Origin: JAEXNA01 sp041676625
Lineage (GTDB): Bacteria > Vulcanimicrobiota > Xenobia > Xenobiales > JADMJV01
NCBI GenBank assembly: GCA_041676625.1
Contig: JBAYRN010000032.1
Location: forward strand, 1 to 46,023
Reading direction: 5' to 3'
Length of the DNA: 46,023 nucleotides
Below are positions 23,171 to 32,412 of this stretch, in pieces. Position 1 is the stretch's first letter. Each line of letters begins with the position of its first letter. The position numbers and the translations under genes are program-made. The notes beneath the pieces were generated by a model. The model did no database searches, had not been told where the DNA came from, and saw only the letters and a program-made list of their open reading frames with translations.

Positions 23171-25510
23171 CTACTCTCCGCCGTACTTCTCTTTCCACTG
23201 CTCAACCTGGGATTTCATCTTTTCCAGGTTCTTGTGAGCCGGCAGGTCATGCTTCATTTTCAGGAAGGCTTCTCGGCCCAGGACTTCCTCGGCGGCTTTC
23301 AGGGCCGAGTCGCCTTCGGAGTAACCGGCGGCCAGCAGTTCGTCGCGGCGGCCCTGCACGGCGGAGTTGTCGCTGAGCAGTTTCTCCATCATGGTGGCGG
23401 TTTCGACTTCGTAGGTCTCGATGGCGCCGATGACCCGCTTGGTTGCGTAGTCGCGGTCCTGGTCGGCAGCCCACTCGCGGCCGACCTTGGGGTCGAAGCG
23501 GGTTTGATAGCGAGCTAGGTCTTTGACCGACAGGTCGTAGGTGCTGTCGTTCCAGAGCTCTTCAAACTGGGCTTTCGACTGCTCCCGCAATTCGGTGGCC
23601 TGCTTGTCACCCTTTTCAAAGTGAACGTAGGCCGAAGTCTCCCAGTTTTCGCGCATGCCTTTCTTGGAGAAGTTGGTAGAACCGGCGATCTCCCCCTTGT
23701 CGGTGAGCAACTGCTTGGCGTGGATCTTACGATCGTGCCAATCGGTGCGGGTGAGTTTGGACCAGCGAACCGGGACCCCGTTGTCTTCTAGAAAGTTGAC
23801 ACCCCAACTGTTTGGAGTTCCGCCGTCGGGGTAAACTCCGGAGTCTGCCACCACCCGGATGTCCAGAGGTTTCCCGTCGGCTTTGGCCTGCTCTTGCTTG
23901 GCCACGATGGCGCCTGCGATGGCTCGAGTGACCACGAAGCCGGGTACGTAGATGAACTCTTCGGCCTCATCAATGGCTTGAATGGTCAGGACTTCGCGCT
24001 CACTGGGCAGGTCGGCGATATCGACTCGAGTTTTTCCAACCTTTTCACCGGAAGGTAGACTGATATCGCCCAGAGCTTTTTTGTTTTTGGCGGTCTGAGT
24101 AGCGGAAACGGCCTTCTCCAGCAGACCCACCAGGGCTTCTTTCCCTTTGCCGCTCAGGCTGATCTGGCCCTTGCCCTGGACGATATCCCCCATGACCTTT
24201 TGGTAGTCGTCGGCCGACACGTCCACCAGATCTTTCAGGTTGTGACCGGCATCCTTGGCCAGCTTTTCCAGTTCTTTCAGGTCTTTGGGTTTAGGCAATT
24301 CGGCTCCGGCTTCAGTGGGCCCGGAAAGGGCGTCTAGCATGGCGGTGATGCCCCGGCGACCCATGCGTAGGTCCTCGGAGTGAAACAATTCCGTATGCTT
24401 TTCGCCCCAAATCTCTTCCATGCCGGCACCGGTACTGGTCTTAATGTCACGGGCCACATTTTCGGTGTACTGCCTGGCCGCCGGGCCTTCGAGTATGTAG
24501 CCGGCATCGATGTTTTCGCCCGACCCCATATTGGCGTTCATGCCGCTCATCAAGACCTTGTCACCAACCCGCAGCACTTTGCGGTGCATCAGGTCGGTGG
24601 GGTCGCCCAGCTCTTGCTTCATCGGGAAGATCGAGACTCCCACGTCGGCGCCTTTGATATTGGCGAATTGCAGCACGGTTCGCATCTTGTGCGGGATGTC
24701 GTCCACCTCGTAGTATTTGTTTCCGGTCTTCTTGTCCTTGGAAGGGTAGGAGAGGCGACCGGGGTCGAGGTTGACCCGCAAGGGGCTGCCGGATTTGGCG
24801 GCGCTGGCCAGGTTGCCGATCATCTCGGGGGAGGTGAGTTCGTAGTACTGGGCGGTGATGGGGACGGGGTTTCCGGCCTTGCCCGACTCGGCGGCTTCGC
24901 TGGTCATGTCGTTAAGGGTTTTCCACAGTTCGGCCCGGTGGACTTGCTGAACTTTGTTGCCCTCGGAGATCATGCGGGAGTCACCGGAGAGGTAGTCTTT
25001 GTAGGTGGCAACCAGTTTCTCGGTTTCTCTTTGAGCAGAGCCGTCCCAGGTGCGACCGTTGGCGTAAGCGGCGTAACCGGCGACCGTTCCGGTGGGTCCG
25101 AAGCTACCCCCTGCAATCGCCGCTACCGCGGACCTGGCGGTGGCTTCACGCAGTTCGGTTTGGAAGGTTTGGTCCTTGCTGAGGAATTCTCCGGAGACGC
25201 CCATCTCTTTCTTGATCCCGCTGATCTTGGGGTCTTTCCAATTGCGTCCGTTCTCTCTCCAGACTTTCCACATCTCGTCTTTGTCTTTGCGATACTCGCC
25301 GGAGACGTTCTTGCGGAAGGAATCAAGGGCCCCAAACTCCTCGGTGGACATTTCGCCGGTTTTGCCCAGGCTTTCGATGGCTGAAAGAGCCTCCTGCTTC
25401 CCTTCGGCGGTCTCGGCGCTTTGAGCGGCCTTGTACATCTCTCGCAGGAAGGGCTTGGTAATTTTCTGCGGGTTTAGCGGCACACCGCCGACGTTAAAAT
25501 TCTGAGACAT
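23171..25510 (-). CDS. Large phospholipase-D-superfamily protein with two HKD-like motifs
   Basis: About 779 aa. Two PLD half-sites are visible. Motif 1 is H309-R-K311 with D317 and SGMNANMG; it has five residues between K and D instead of four. Motif 2 is H597-A-K599-x4-D604 followed by GSTNFSKKG, canonical. The substrate could be phospholipid or nucleic acid. The first 140 residues are charged and helical without signal peptide; residues 120-160 include a glycine/alanine-rich segment (AVAAIAGGSFGPTGTVAGYAAYANG) that might insert in a membrane. A lysine-rich helical region separates the two half-sites. Start ATG 25510 has GGAGGA 12 bases upstream; ATG 25549 is an alternative. Possibly a secreted effector, inferred from size and lack of metabolic context. 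Confidence 0.75.
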   Translation of the reverse strand: MSQNFNVGGVPLNPQKITKPFLREMYKAAQSAETAEGKQEALSAIESLGKTGEMSTEEFGALDSFRKNVSGEYRKDKDEMWKVWRENGRNWKDPKISGIKKEMGVSGEFLSKDQTFQTELREATARSAVAAIAGGSFGPTGTVAGYAAYANGRTWDGSAQRETEKLVATYKDYLSGDSRMISEGNKVQQVHRAELWKTLNDMTSEAAESGKAGNPVPITAQYYELTSPEMIGNLASAAKSGSPLRVNLDPGRLSYPSKDKKTGNKYYEVDDIPHKMRTVLQFANIKGADVGVSIFPMKQELGDPTDLMHRKVLRVGDKVLMSGMNANMGSGENIDAGYILEGPAARQYTENVARDIKTSTGAGMEEIWGEKHTELFHSEDLRMGRRGITAMLDALSGPTEAGAELPKPKDLKELEKLAKDAGHNLKDLVDVSADDYQKVMGDIVQGKGQISLSGKGKEALVGLLEKAVSATQTAKNKKALGDISLPSGEKVGKTRVDIADLPSEREVLTIQAIDEAEEFIYVPGFVVTRAIAGAIVAKQEQAKADGKPLDIRVVADSGVYPDGGTPNSWGVNFLEDNGVPVRWSKLTRTDWHDRKIHAKQLLTDKGEIAGSTNFSKKGMRENWETSAYVHFEKGDKQATELREQSKAQFEELWNDSTYDLSVKDLARYQTRFDPKVGREWAADQDRDYATKRVIGAIETYEVETATMMEKLLSDNSAVQGRRDELLAAGYSEGDSALKAAEEVLGREAFLKMKHDLPAHKNLEKMKSQVEQWKEKYGGE

Positions 25511-25636
25511 AGTTTGAAATTGTCCTCCGTATGTTGAGATTAACATCATACCCTTAACGGAAGCTAAATCCCAGCCGGAGGCTGTAAACTTTGCTCCAAA
25601 AAGGACCCTTTTCCGTCGGTCTGTAAGGTATTAGGG

Positions 25637-26701
25637 ATGACCGGCCGGCAAAATACCACCTTACCTCACTGGTGGATCTTCTCTCCCCGCTGGGACATGG
25701 GGGTCTTTTGGGGGAGTTGCCTCTTCAGTTTGCTGGCGCTCTTGCTGGGCTATCGGTTGGGGATATTGAACGAAGATTCTCCCGACTGGACCTGGGTTTA
25801 CGCCGTGCTCCTGGTAGACGTAGCCCACGTCTGGTCGACCGGGTTCCGGGTTTACTTCGATAAGCAAGAGATGGCCCGGCGCCCGCTGCTATACTACGGG
25901 GTTCCGATCTTTAGCTTCGCCGCCGGATTGGCGCTCTACTCATTGGGCTCTCAAGTGTTCTGGCGCTGCCTGGCGTATCTGGCGGTCTGGCACTTCCTGC
26001 GGCAGCAGTATGGCTGGGTGGCGCTCTACCGCCGCCGGGCCGGGGAACCCAGAAACTGGGAGTACCGGTTGGATGCGGCGGCCATTTACCTGGCCACCCT
26101 CTACCCCCTGCTGTGGTGGCACGCCCACTTACCCCGGAAATTCTGGTGGTTCTTGGAGGGAGACTTTGCTCGTTTGCCGGCCGAGTGGGTGTCCTTTCTG
26201 GCTCCCGTCTACTGGTTGACCATGCTGGCCTACGCGGTGAAGGCGGTACGCAGCTATCAGCAAGGCCGGGGGCACCCGGGAAAAGATACGGTGGTCTTTA
26301 CCACCTGGCTCTGTTGGTATCTCGGGATCGTGGTTTTTAACAGCGACTACACTTTTACCGTGACCAACGTCCTGATCCACGGTATACCCTACATGGCGCT
26401 GGTGTATTGGTATCGCCAGAAGCAACGGGGCCGGGAAACCCCCCGTTTCAAGGTCTCTCAAGTGGTCTACCCGCTCCTGGTAATCTGGTTTTTGGCCTTT
26501 GCCGAAGAGATGTTTTGGGATCGCGCTATGTGGCACGAGCGGACCTGGCTGTTCGGGCAACCCTGGGATATCGGACAACTGGAGATCCTGTTGGTGCCGC
26601 TGCTGGCGGTCCCGCAATTGACCCATTATATCCTGGATGGGTTCATCTGGAAAAGGCAAGAGACACCCTGTCTAAAAGGGTTAGAAACAGAAAGTCAGTA
26701 A
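25637..26701 (+). CDS. Polytopic membrane protein with conserved-looking histidine motifs
   Basis: 354 aa with about eight hydrophobic helices and unusually many Trp and Tyr. Histidines sit at helix ends in motifs WHFLRQQYG, HGIPYMALVYW and LTHYILDGFIWK, plus VDVAHVWSTG near the N-terminus; clustered membrane histidines often bind metal or haem (inference). I do not recognise the family with confidence. It starts the plus-strand polyamine-type cluster, ending 9 bp before the DUF4178 gene, so the two are probably co-transcribed. ATG start preceded by AAGG at moderate distance. Confidence 0.7.
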   Translation: MTGRQNTTLPHWWIFSPRWDMGVFWGSCLFSLLALLLGYRLGILNEDSPDWTWVYAVLLVDVAHVWSTGFRVYFDKQEMARRPLLYYGVPIFSFAAGLALYSLGSQVFWRCLAYLAVWHFLRQQYGWVALYRRRAGEPRNWEYRLDAAAIYLATLYPLLWWHAHLPRKFWWFLEGDFARLPAEWVSFLAPVYWLTMLAYAVKAVRSYQQGRGHPGKDTVVFTTWLCWYLGIVVFNSDYTFTVTNVLIHGIPYMALVYWYRQKQRGRETPRFKVSQVVYPLLVIWFLAFAEEMFWDRAMWHERTWLFGQPWDIGQLEILLVPLLAVPQLTHYILDGFIWKRQETPCLKGLETESQ

Positions 26702-26710
26702 CTGATAATT

Positions 26711-28663
26711 GTGATTCAGGCATCCTGTCCAAATTGTGGAAACGCGGTTCCCTTCCGTTCTGAATTTTCCACCCACGCGGTTTGCGCTTACTGCGATACC
26801 ATGGTGGTGCGGACCGCCTCCGGAGTCGAGAATCTGGGTAAGGTGGCCGAGCTTCAGCAGGATGGCTCTCCCCTAAAACTGGGGGTCCACGGGGAATACG
26901 GCGGCAAGAATTTCCAGATCATCGGGCGGATTCAACTAGCTTACGGCGACGGCTACTGGAATGAATGGCACCTGATGTATTCCAACGGAAAGAGCGGCTG
27001 GATCGGGGAGGCCATGGGTGAATACTTCGTGTCGGCGGAAAGCCGCTCGGCGGTACCCGCGGAATCTCAAGTCATGGCAGGCCAGGTCTTGAACTTGAGC
27101 GGACAGCAGTACGCCGTCACCGGGGTCACCACAAACCGCGTCTCTTCCTACGAAGGCGAGCTTCCGTTTCTAGTGGACAGTACCGAGGAATTCCCCACTT
27201 ACGATCTGCGAACGGTTGATGGCAAAGCCGCCACTCTCGATTACTCAGGTGACCAGCCCACCTTGTTTGAAGGCGAGTTTCAGCCGTTTCAGGCTTTCAA
27301 GTTTACCGGTCTGCGCCAACAGGGAGACCCTCCCGATCCGGAACTCGGGATGCGGGTTCAGGCCACCGCTGGAAGCGTAGACCGCTTCAACTGCCCCACT
27401 TGCGGTGCACCACACTCGGTCAACGGGGGAGCCCGCTCTAAAGTCCTGGTCTGTGAATACTGCGGTTCGGCGGTGGATATTTCCGGTTCCAGCATCAGTG
27501 TGATCTGGCAAGAGGAGAGGATGCGCCAGAGCTTACAGGGTGGATCGGTGATCCCCCTCGGCGCGGAGGCCGAACTCGATGGAATCCGATTCACCGTGAT
27601 CGGCTACCTCAAGAAATCCGTGACCTACGAAGGGGTGGTCTATCCCTGGACTGAGTATCTGCTGTTCAACTTCACCAACGGGTATCGCTGGCTGGTTGAA
27701 AGTGATGGCCACTATACCCTCATGGAGACCATCTTCGAGGTGCCCACGGCAGTCGGGGGAGGCCCGGTGGGCCGGCCTTCTAAGGAATCGATCGTCTATC
27801 AGGGCAGGACGTTCAAGCACTTTCAGACTTCCACAGCCAGGGTCGACGCAGTGGCCGGTGAGTTTTACTGGAGAGTGAAGGTGGGGGAAGCGGCAGCCAA
27901 TTTCGATTACGTTTCTCCTCCTTACACTCTTTCGGCCGAAGCCTCCCATACCGGCTTCGTGTGGGCACGGGGAGAGTACAAGCAGTCCGAAGAGATCCGG
28001 GCCTTGTTCGGCTTGCAGACGCATATGCCGGCACCGGTGGGCGTGGCTCCGGGTCAGCCGAACCCCTACATCGAGGAGTCAAAGACGGTGTGGAAGACCT
28101 TTTGGGCGGCTTCTCTGGTGGGGCTTTTTCTCCTAATGTTCGGTGCCTTGTCAGGCTCTTCAGGCGAGCTCTACAAGACCCCAAACCTGACCTACGAGAC
28201 CTTCCGCAATAACGAGCCGGGGGTTTCTTCGAACAGTTTTGAGATCTCAGGACACGGCAACGTGGCCTTGGATTTTCAGGCCGGGTTGTCCAATCGCTGG
28301 ATATTCATCAAAGCGGTTCTGGAGAACCAGAAAACCAAAGAGAGTTATCCCATCGGGGCGACCCTGGAGCGGTTCTACGATAAGGGCACTACCAAGCTTA
28401 CCGTCCGACAGAATGACATTCCGAACGGGACCTACAAGCTGCGCTGGGAGGCCCTTTCCGGCACCACCACCACCACTCCCGATAAAGTAGACCCGAAGGT
28501 GGCCAGTCAGAAGTTAAGCTATAGTATCGCGGTCCGGCGGGGTGACCCGGTGTGGGGTTGGTATTTCTTGATGGTGATCGTGCTAGTGCCCATCCCACTG
28601 GTACTGACCAGCCGCCGTTCAAGCTTCGAGACCAGAAGGTGGTACAGTTCGGATTATGGATAG
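26711..28663 (+). CDS. Double zinc-ribbon DUF4178 membrane protein
   Basis: 650 aa, built from a duplicated module. First zinc ribbon C6-x2-C9 ... C25-x2-C28 followed by a DUF4178 domain (GKNFQIIGRIQLAYGDGYWNEWHLMYSNGKSGWIGE). Second ribbon C228-x2-C231 ... C248-x2-C251 followed by another DUF4178 domain (DGIRFTVIGYLKKSVTYEGVVYPWTEYLLFN). Then two membrane helices (about 461-482 and 614-635) bracket an extracytoplasmic beta-rich domain of about 130 residues. DUF4178 genes are known to neighbour spermidine-synthase-like and DUF350 genes; the first holds here, but no DUF350 gene is present. GTG start 9 bp after the preceding gene. Biochemical role unknown. Confidence 0.82.
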   Translation: MIQASCPNCGNAVPFRSEFSTHAVCAYCDTMVVRTASGVENLGKVAELQQDGSPLKLGVHGEYGGKNFQIIGRIQLAYGDGYWNEWHLMYSNGKSGWIGEAMGEYFVSAESRSAVPAESQVMAGQVLNLSGQQYAVTGVTTNRVSSYEGELPFLVDSTEEFPTYDLRTVDGKAATLDYSGDQPTLFEGEFQPFQAFKFTGLRQQGDPPDPELGMRVQATAGSVDRFNCPTCGAPHSVNGGARSKVLVCEYCGSAVDISGSSISVIWQEERMRQSLQGGSVIPLGAEAELDGIRFTVIGYLKKSVTYEGVVYPWTEYLLFNFTNGYRWLVESDGHYTLMETIFEVPTAVGGGPVGRPSKESIVYQGRTFKHFQTSTARVDAVAGEFYWRVKVGEAAANFDYVSPPYTLSAEASHTGFVWARGEYKQSEEIRALFGLQTHMPAPVGVAPGQPNPYIEESKTVWKTFWAASLVGLFLLMFGALSGSSGELYKTPNLTYETFRNNEPGVSSNSFEISGHGNVALDFQAGLSNRWIFIKAVLENQKTKESYPIGATLERFYDKGTTKLTVRQNDIPNGTYKLRWEALSGTTTTTPDKVDPKVASQKLSYSIAVRRGDPVWGWYFLMVIVLVPIPLVLTSRRSSFETRRWYSSDYG

Positions 28664-28669
28664 GTTGTT

Positions 28670-28849
28670 ATGAAGATTTTTTACTTCCTCTTTGCGGCGG
28701 CCGTCTTCGGCGCGTTCTGTTTTCTGGAGTATTCGGGCACTTCGCTCGACCGCGGTCAACGCTTACCCCAGCCCAAGTATTACAGCTATCGCGGACCCAG
28801 CACCAGCTCTTCTTCGGGCGGGGGCGGGTTCTTTTACAGTCATAAGTAG
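28670..28849 (+). CDS. 59-residue secreted or membrane-anchored peptide
   Basis: Short frame between DUF4178 and the spermidine-synthase-like gene. N-terminal hydrophobic segment MKIFYFLFAAAVFGAFCFLEY, followed by a Pro/Tyr/Ser region (LPQPKYYSYRGPSTSSSS) and a glycine run GGGG before FFYSHK. It starts 7 bp after the upstream stop and ends 11 bp before the likely next start, which fits an operon member. The single cysteine at residue 17 has an imperfect lipobox. It could be a small envelope protein; its Gly/Ser/Tyr-rich tail also makes it a candidate substrate peptide for the nearby ligase, but nothing in the sequence proves that. Confidence 0.65.
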   Translation: MKIFYFLFAAAVFGAFCFLEYSGTSLDRGQRLPQPKYYSYRGPSTSSSSGGGGFFYSHK

Positions 28850-28859
28850 AGCAGTCACT

Positions 28860-30365
28860 TTGGTCGGTGTGCTTCTTGTCTCGGTCTTTCTGGTAGCCAC
28901 CTGCGGGCTGATCTATGAACTGGTAGCCGGGGCGCTTGCTTCCTACCTACTGGGCGACTCGGTGCTTCAGTTTTCCACCATCATCGGTACCTATCTGTTT
29001 GCCATGGGGGTGGGATCTTACGCCGCCCGGTGGGTGGAGCGGGGGTTGCTGACGCTCTTCGTGCAAGTACAGATCCTGGTGGGGCTGATCGGGGGTACTT
29101 CGGCCACCTTACTCTTTTTCGTGTTTTCCTACGGTACCGCATTCCGTCCGGTGCTCTACAGTCTGGTTTTTGTAATCGGGATGCTGGTGGGGCTGGAGAT
29201 TCCGCTCCTGCTTCGGATCTTGAAGGAACATTTGGATTTTCGCGATCTGGTGTCCCAGGTGCTGGCCCTGGACTACGTGGGAGCCCTGGCGGCTTCGGTG
29301 TTGTTTCCCCTCTTTCTGGTGCCCCATCTGGGTTTGATGCGGACCTCCTTTTTTTTCGGTATGGTCAACGTGGGGGTGGCTCTCTTTTTTTGCCTGAAGT
29401 TTCAAAAAGAACAGCGCTGGGTGGGGCTGATCGCCGAGGCGGCCGCAGTCTTCATCTTGCTCTTGATGGGTTTTGTCTTCACCGATTTTCTCACCGAGAA
29501 GGCCGAGGAGGTGCTCTACCCCGCACCGGTGGTGGTGAGTCGTCAGACTCCCTATCAGAAGCTCGCCATCACCCGAGATCGCCAGGAGACCCGGCTTTAT
29601 CTCAACGGAAACCTTCAGTTTTCAAGCTTCGATGAGTACCGCTACCACGAGGCGCTGGTGGTACCGGCCCTGATGGCCCACTCCGCACCTCGCCGAGTGC
29701 TGGTGCTGGGTGGAGGAGACGGACTGGCGGTGAAACTTTTGCTGCAGGACCCGCGAGTGGAAGAGATCACCCTGGTCGAGTTGGATCCGGAGATGATCGA
29801 CATCTTTCGCGATCATGATCAACTCGCCGGACTCAACGACTTCGCCCTGCGAGACCCCAGGGTGAAGGTGGTGGTGGCCGACGCCTTCGTGTGGCTGGAA
29901 AACTCCCAGGAACTGTTCGACCTGGCTCTGGTCGATTTCCCGGACCCCAGCAACTATTCGGTGGGCAAGCTGTACACCGACCACTTTTACCGTCGGTTGG
30001 CGGCGCGTCTCAAGCCGGAGGGATTGTTCGTGGTTCAGTGCTCCTCGCCCCTGGCGGCGCGCCGCACCTTCTGGAGCGTGGTCACCACCATCGAGACGGC
30101 GGGGCTGCAGGCCTTGCCGTACCACGCTTACGTTCCCTCCTTTGGAGAGTGGGGGTTCACCCTAGCCGGGCGCGAGCTTCCCCAAGTGACCGGACCGCTA
30201 CCTTTTTCCACCCGCTTTCTCAATCATCAGCAACTGGCCGGTATGCAACACTTCCCTACCGATATGAGTCGGATCACCACCTTGCCGAACCGGCTTTTTG
30301 ATCAGATCCTGGTGCGCTACTTTCAGGAGGACTGGGCCCACTACCATGGCCTGGATGGCAATTGA
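28860..30365 (+). CDS. speE: Membrane-embedded polyamine aminopropyltransferase (spermidine-synthase-like)
   Basis: About 501 aa. An N-terminal domain of seven to eight helices (residues 1-215) is followed by a soluble aminopropyltransferase domain. Seen: Q-x-Y-Q-K-L-A substrate strand, RVLVLGGGDGLAVKLLL with G284-G-G-D287-G for decarboxylated SAM, VELDPEMID, and the catalytic loop D359-F-P-D362-P-S-N-Y-S with KLYTDHFYRRL. This two-domain form is widespread and its real substrate is often unknown. TTG 28860 is the first plausible start after the small peptide gene; the open frame extends upstream but overlaps that gene entirely. No SAM decarboxylase gene is in the window. Overlaps the oxidase gene by 4 bp. 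Confidence 0.8.
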   Translation: MVGVLLVSVFLVATCGLIYELVAGALASYLLGDSVLQFSTIIGTYLFAMGVGSYAARWVERGLLTLFVQVQILVGLIGGTSATLLFFVFSYGTAFRPVLYSLVFVIGMLVGLEIPLLLRILKEHLDFRDLVSQVLALDYVGALAASVLFPLFLVPHLGLMRTSFFFGMVNVGVALFFCLKFQKEQRWVGLIAEAAAVFILLLMGFVFTDFLTEKAEEVLYPAPVVVSRQTPYQKLAITRDRQETRLYLNGNLQFSSFDEYRYHEALVVPALMAHSAPRRVLVLGGGDGLAVKLLLQDPRVEEITLVELDPEMIDIFRDHDQLAGLNDFALRDPRVKVVVADAFVWLENSQELFDLALVDFPDPSNYSVGKLYTDHFYRRLAARLKPEGLFVVQCSSPLAARRTFWSVVTTIETAGLQALPYHAYVPSFGEWGFTLAGRELPQVTGPLPFSTRFLNHQQLAGMQHFPTDMSRITTLPNRLFDQILVRYFQEDWAHYHGLDGN

Positions 30366-31963
30366 ACCGACGCGACTTTCTACGGGGTAGCTTGACGCTG
30401 GCCGGGCTGGGTTTGTGCGGCTGTCCCCGCACCCCGAGCAGGCCCGCCTTGCAAGGCTCCCGGCGCGACCCTTCGTTTGAAGCGGGGCACCGCCTGCGCA
30501 GACCGGACTTCCCGGACCAGCCAGATTCGGTGGAGCGATGTGACGGGGTCATTCTGGGGGGTGGAGTGGCGGGGCTGGCGGCCGGTTGGCGCTGGAGTCG
30601 GGCGGGCTTTGAGGACTACCGATTGCTGGAGTTGGAGCCGGAAGCAGGCGGAAATAGCCGCGCGCTTAGCTATCCACCGACCTCAGCCCCCATCGGGGCT
30701 CACTATTTACCGATTCCTAACCAGGAAGCTCGAGCCGTCAGGCGATTGTTGCGGGAGATGGGGGTTTTGACCGAGCGGGGACTGGAAGAGCGACACCTTT
30801 GCCACTCCCGCCAGGAGCGAATTTTTTATCAAGGATCGTGGCACGAAGGTCTGGTTCCAGAAAAAGTCTTGCCGGAGAGCGCCCTGGAGCAGTTTCAGCG
30901 GTTTACCACGGAGATTCAGAATTGGGCCACCAGAAGGGACCGGCGGGGCCGGAAAGTGTTTGCCTTACCGCTCCAACTGAGTTCCACGGAGCCCGAATTT
31001 CTGGAGTTAGATCGCCTGAGCTTCGGGGAGTATGCCGCCCGGAGAGGTTGGAACGATCCCTACTTGTTGTGGTATCTCAACTACGCCTGCCGCGACGATT
31101 TTGGTGGATCGATCCACAACTGCTCGGCCTGGGCAGGCCTGCACTACTTCGCCTCTCGAGACGGGGGTGGACTGGGCAGCCCCGACGACATCCTGGTCTG
31201 GCCCGAGGGCAACCATCGCCTGGTCAAGTTTCTGGCCGAGCAGCAGCAGGGGAGCGTGCTGACCGAAGCTTTGATCCTGGAAGTGGCCAACACCGAAAAG
31301 GGAGTTCGGGTGGACTATCTGGACCTTTCCCGGGGACGGAGAAAACGCTTGGAGTGCAAGGTCGCGATCTTTTGCCTGCCGAGTTTCTTGCGCCCGTACC
31401 TCACCGAAACCAGTCGCTCCGTCAAGAGCTTTGTATACGCCCCCTGGGTTACGGCCAACCTGTGGTTGGAGCACCCACCCCGGGATCGGGAAGCCCCCGG
31501 GCACATAGCCTGGGACAACGTGATCCACGGCAGCGACTCCCTGGGCTACGTGGTGGCCACGCACCAGAGCCTGGCCACCGATCCTAACAGGTCCACCGTG
31601 TGGACCTGGTACCGGCCCTTCCCCGATGAGGACCCCGGGGAGGCCCGCACCAGACTACAAAATTCCTCCTGGACGCACTGGGCCGAGCAGGTCCTGGGGG
31701 AGTTGGAGCTTTACCATTCCGATATCAGGAGTTTGTGCAAGCAACTGGATGTGACCGTGCTGGGCCACGGGATGATCCGCCCCAGTGTGGGGTTCATCTG
31801 GGGCTCGGAACTGGCGACGGCTCGCCAAAAAGAGGGCCGGATCTTCTACGGACATGGAGATCTCTCGGGGATGTCGCTTTTTGAGGAGTCGCAGTATCAA
31901 GGGGTGGTGGCCGCCGAGGCCGCTCTGGCTGAACTGGGTCTGGCCTACTCTTCCTATTTGTAG
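30362..31963 (+). CDS. Tat-exported FAD-dependent amine-oxidase-like protein
   Basis: 533 aa. Twin-arginine signal NRRDFLRGSLTLAGLGLCGC with C21 as a possible lipid-attachment site; then a Rossmann FAD motif ILGGGVAGLAAG (G66-G67-G68, G71) followed by an acidic strand end LLELEPEAGGNSRA, the layout of flavin-containing amine oxidases. The C-terminal part ends YGHGDLSGMSLFEESQYQGVVAAE, matching the second FAD contact with its GD signature. Encoded directly after the aminopropyltransferase (TTG start overlapping its stop), so oxidation of a polyamine or a polyamine conjugate outside the cytoplasm is plausible. Substrate not shown by sequence. Confidence 0.8.
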   Translation: MNRRDFLRGSLTLAGLGLCGCPRTPSRPALQGSRRDPSFEAGHRLRRPDFPDQPDSVERCDGVILGGGVAGLAAGWRWSRAGFEDYRLLELEPEAGGNSRALSYPPTSAPIGAHYLPIPNQEARAVRRLLREMGVLTERGLEERHLCHSRQERIFYQGSWHEGLVPEKVLPESALEQFQRFTTEIQNWATRRDRRGRKVFALPLQLSSTEPEFLELDRLSFGEYAARRGWNDPYLLWYLNYACRDDFGGSIHNCSAWAGLHYFASRDGGGLGSPDDILVWPEGNHRLVKFLAEQQQGSVLTEALILEVANTEKGVRVDYLDLSRGRRKRLECKVAIFCLPSFLRPYLTETSRSVKSFVYAPWVTANLWLEHPPRDREAPGHIAWDNVIHGSDSLGYVVATHQSLATDPNRSTVWTWYRPFPDEDPGEARTRLQNSSWTHWAEQVLGELELYHSDIRSLCKQLDVTVLGHGMIRPSVGFIWGSELATARQKEGRIFYGHGDLSGMSLFEESQYQGVVAAEAALAELGLAYSSYL

Positions 31964-32319
31964 GCCTTCGACTTAAACATCAGGGCTTTGGGTGGATCTC
32001 CTCCGGCATAGGTCACGCTGATGAGAGAGCCCACCTCCGGATGGTCGAGTTCGTCGAGCAGAAAGGTTTGCATCTTGCCGTCTTTCAGGGTGAGAAAGAA
32101 CTTATCCGTGCTCACCGCAGCCACCTGGCCTTCCACCACGCCCACGCCCTCTTTCATAGTGCCAGCGGTGTCCGGCTTCTCCAGGTTGTAGCGCGGCTCC
32201 GACCGCTCTAGATACATATTGCCGTTTCTCACCATGATCACATGCATCACGGAACAGCCGAGGCAGATCAGGACGAATCCCATCACCATGCGGCGCCTTG
32301 TGGTCTTGTCGTCGGTCAT
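31954..32319 (-). CDS. Small membrane-anchored protein of unknown function
   Basis: 121 aa on the opposite strand, overlapping the end of the oxidase gene by 10 bp. Basic start TDDKTTRRR, one membrane helix (MVMGFVLICLGCSVMHVIMV), then an extracytoplasmic region with a compact beta pattern (GVVEGQVAAVSTDKFFLTLKDGKMQTFLL ... VGSLISVTYAGGD) that looks like a small barrel or OB-like fold. Start ATG 32319 with AGGGA 11 bases upstream. No family recognised. Confidence 0.6.
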   Translation of the reverse strand: MTDDKTTRRRMVMGFVLICLGCSVMHVIMVRNGNMYLERSEPRYNLEKPDTAGTMKEGVGVVEGQVAAVSTDKFFLTLKDGKMQTFLLDELDHPEVGSLISVTYAGGDPPKALMFKSKAYK

Positions 32320-32412
32320 GGGCTTAGCATTCCCTTTCAAAGGCTGATCTACACATCCACCCGGGTTTATGTCAACTCGAAACGGGTACGGATAGTTTTC
32401 ACGGGTTATTGA

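Noticed and set aside
24380..25384. 334-codon plus-strand frame inside the PLD gene
   Set aside because: Antisense shadow of a GC-rich gene; no motifs or ribosome-binding site, while the minus strand has HKD motifs.
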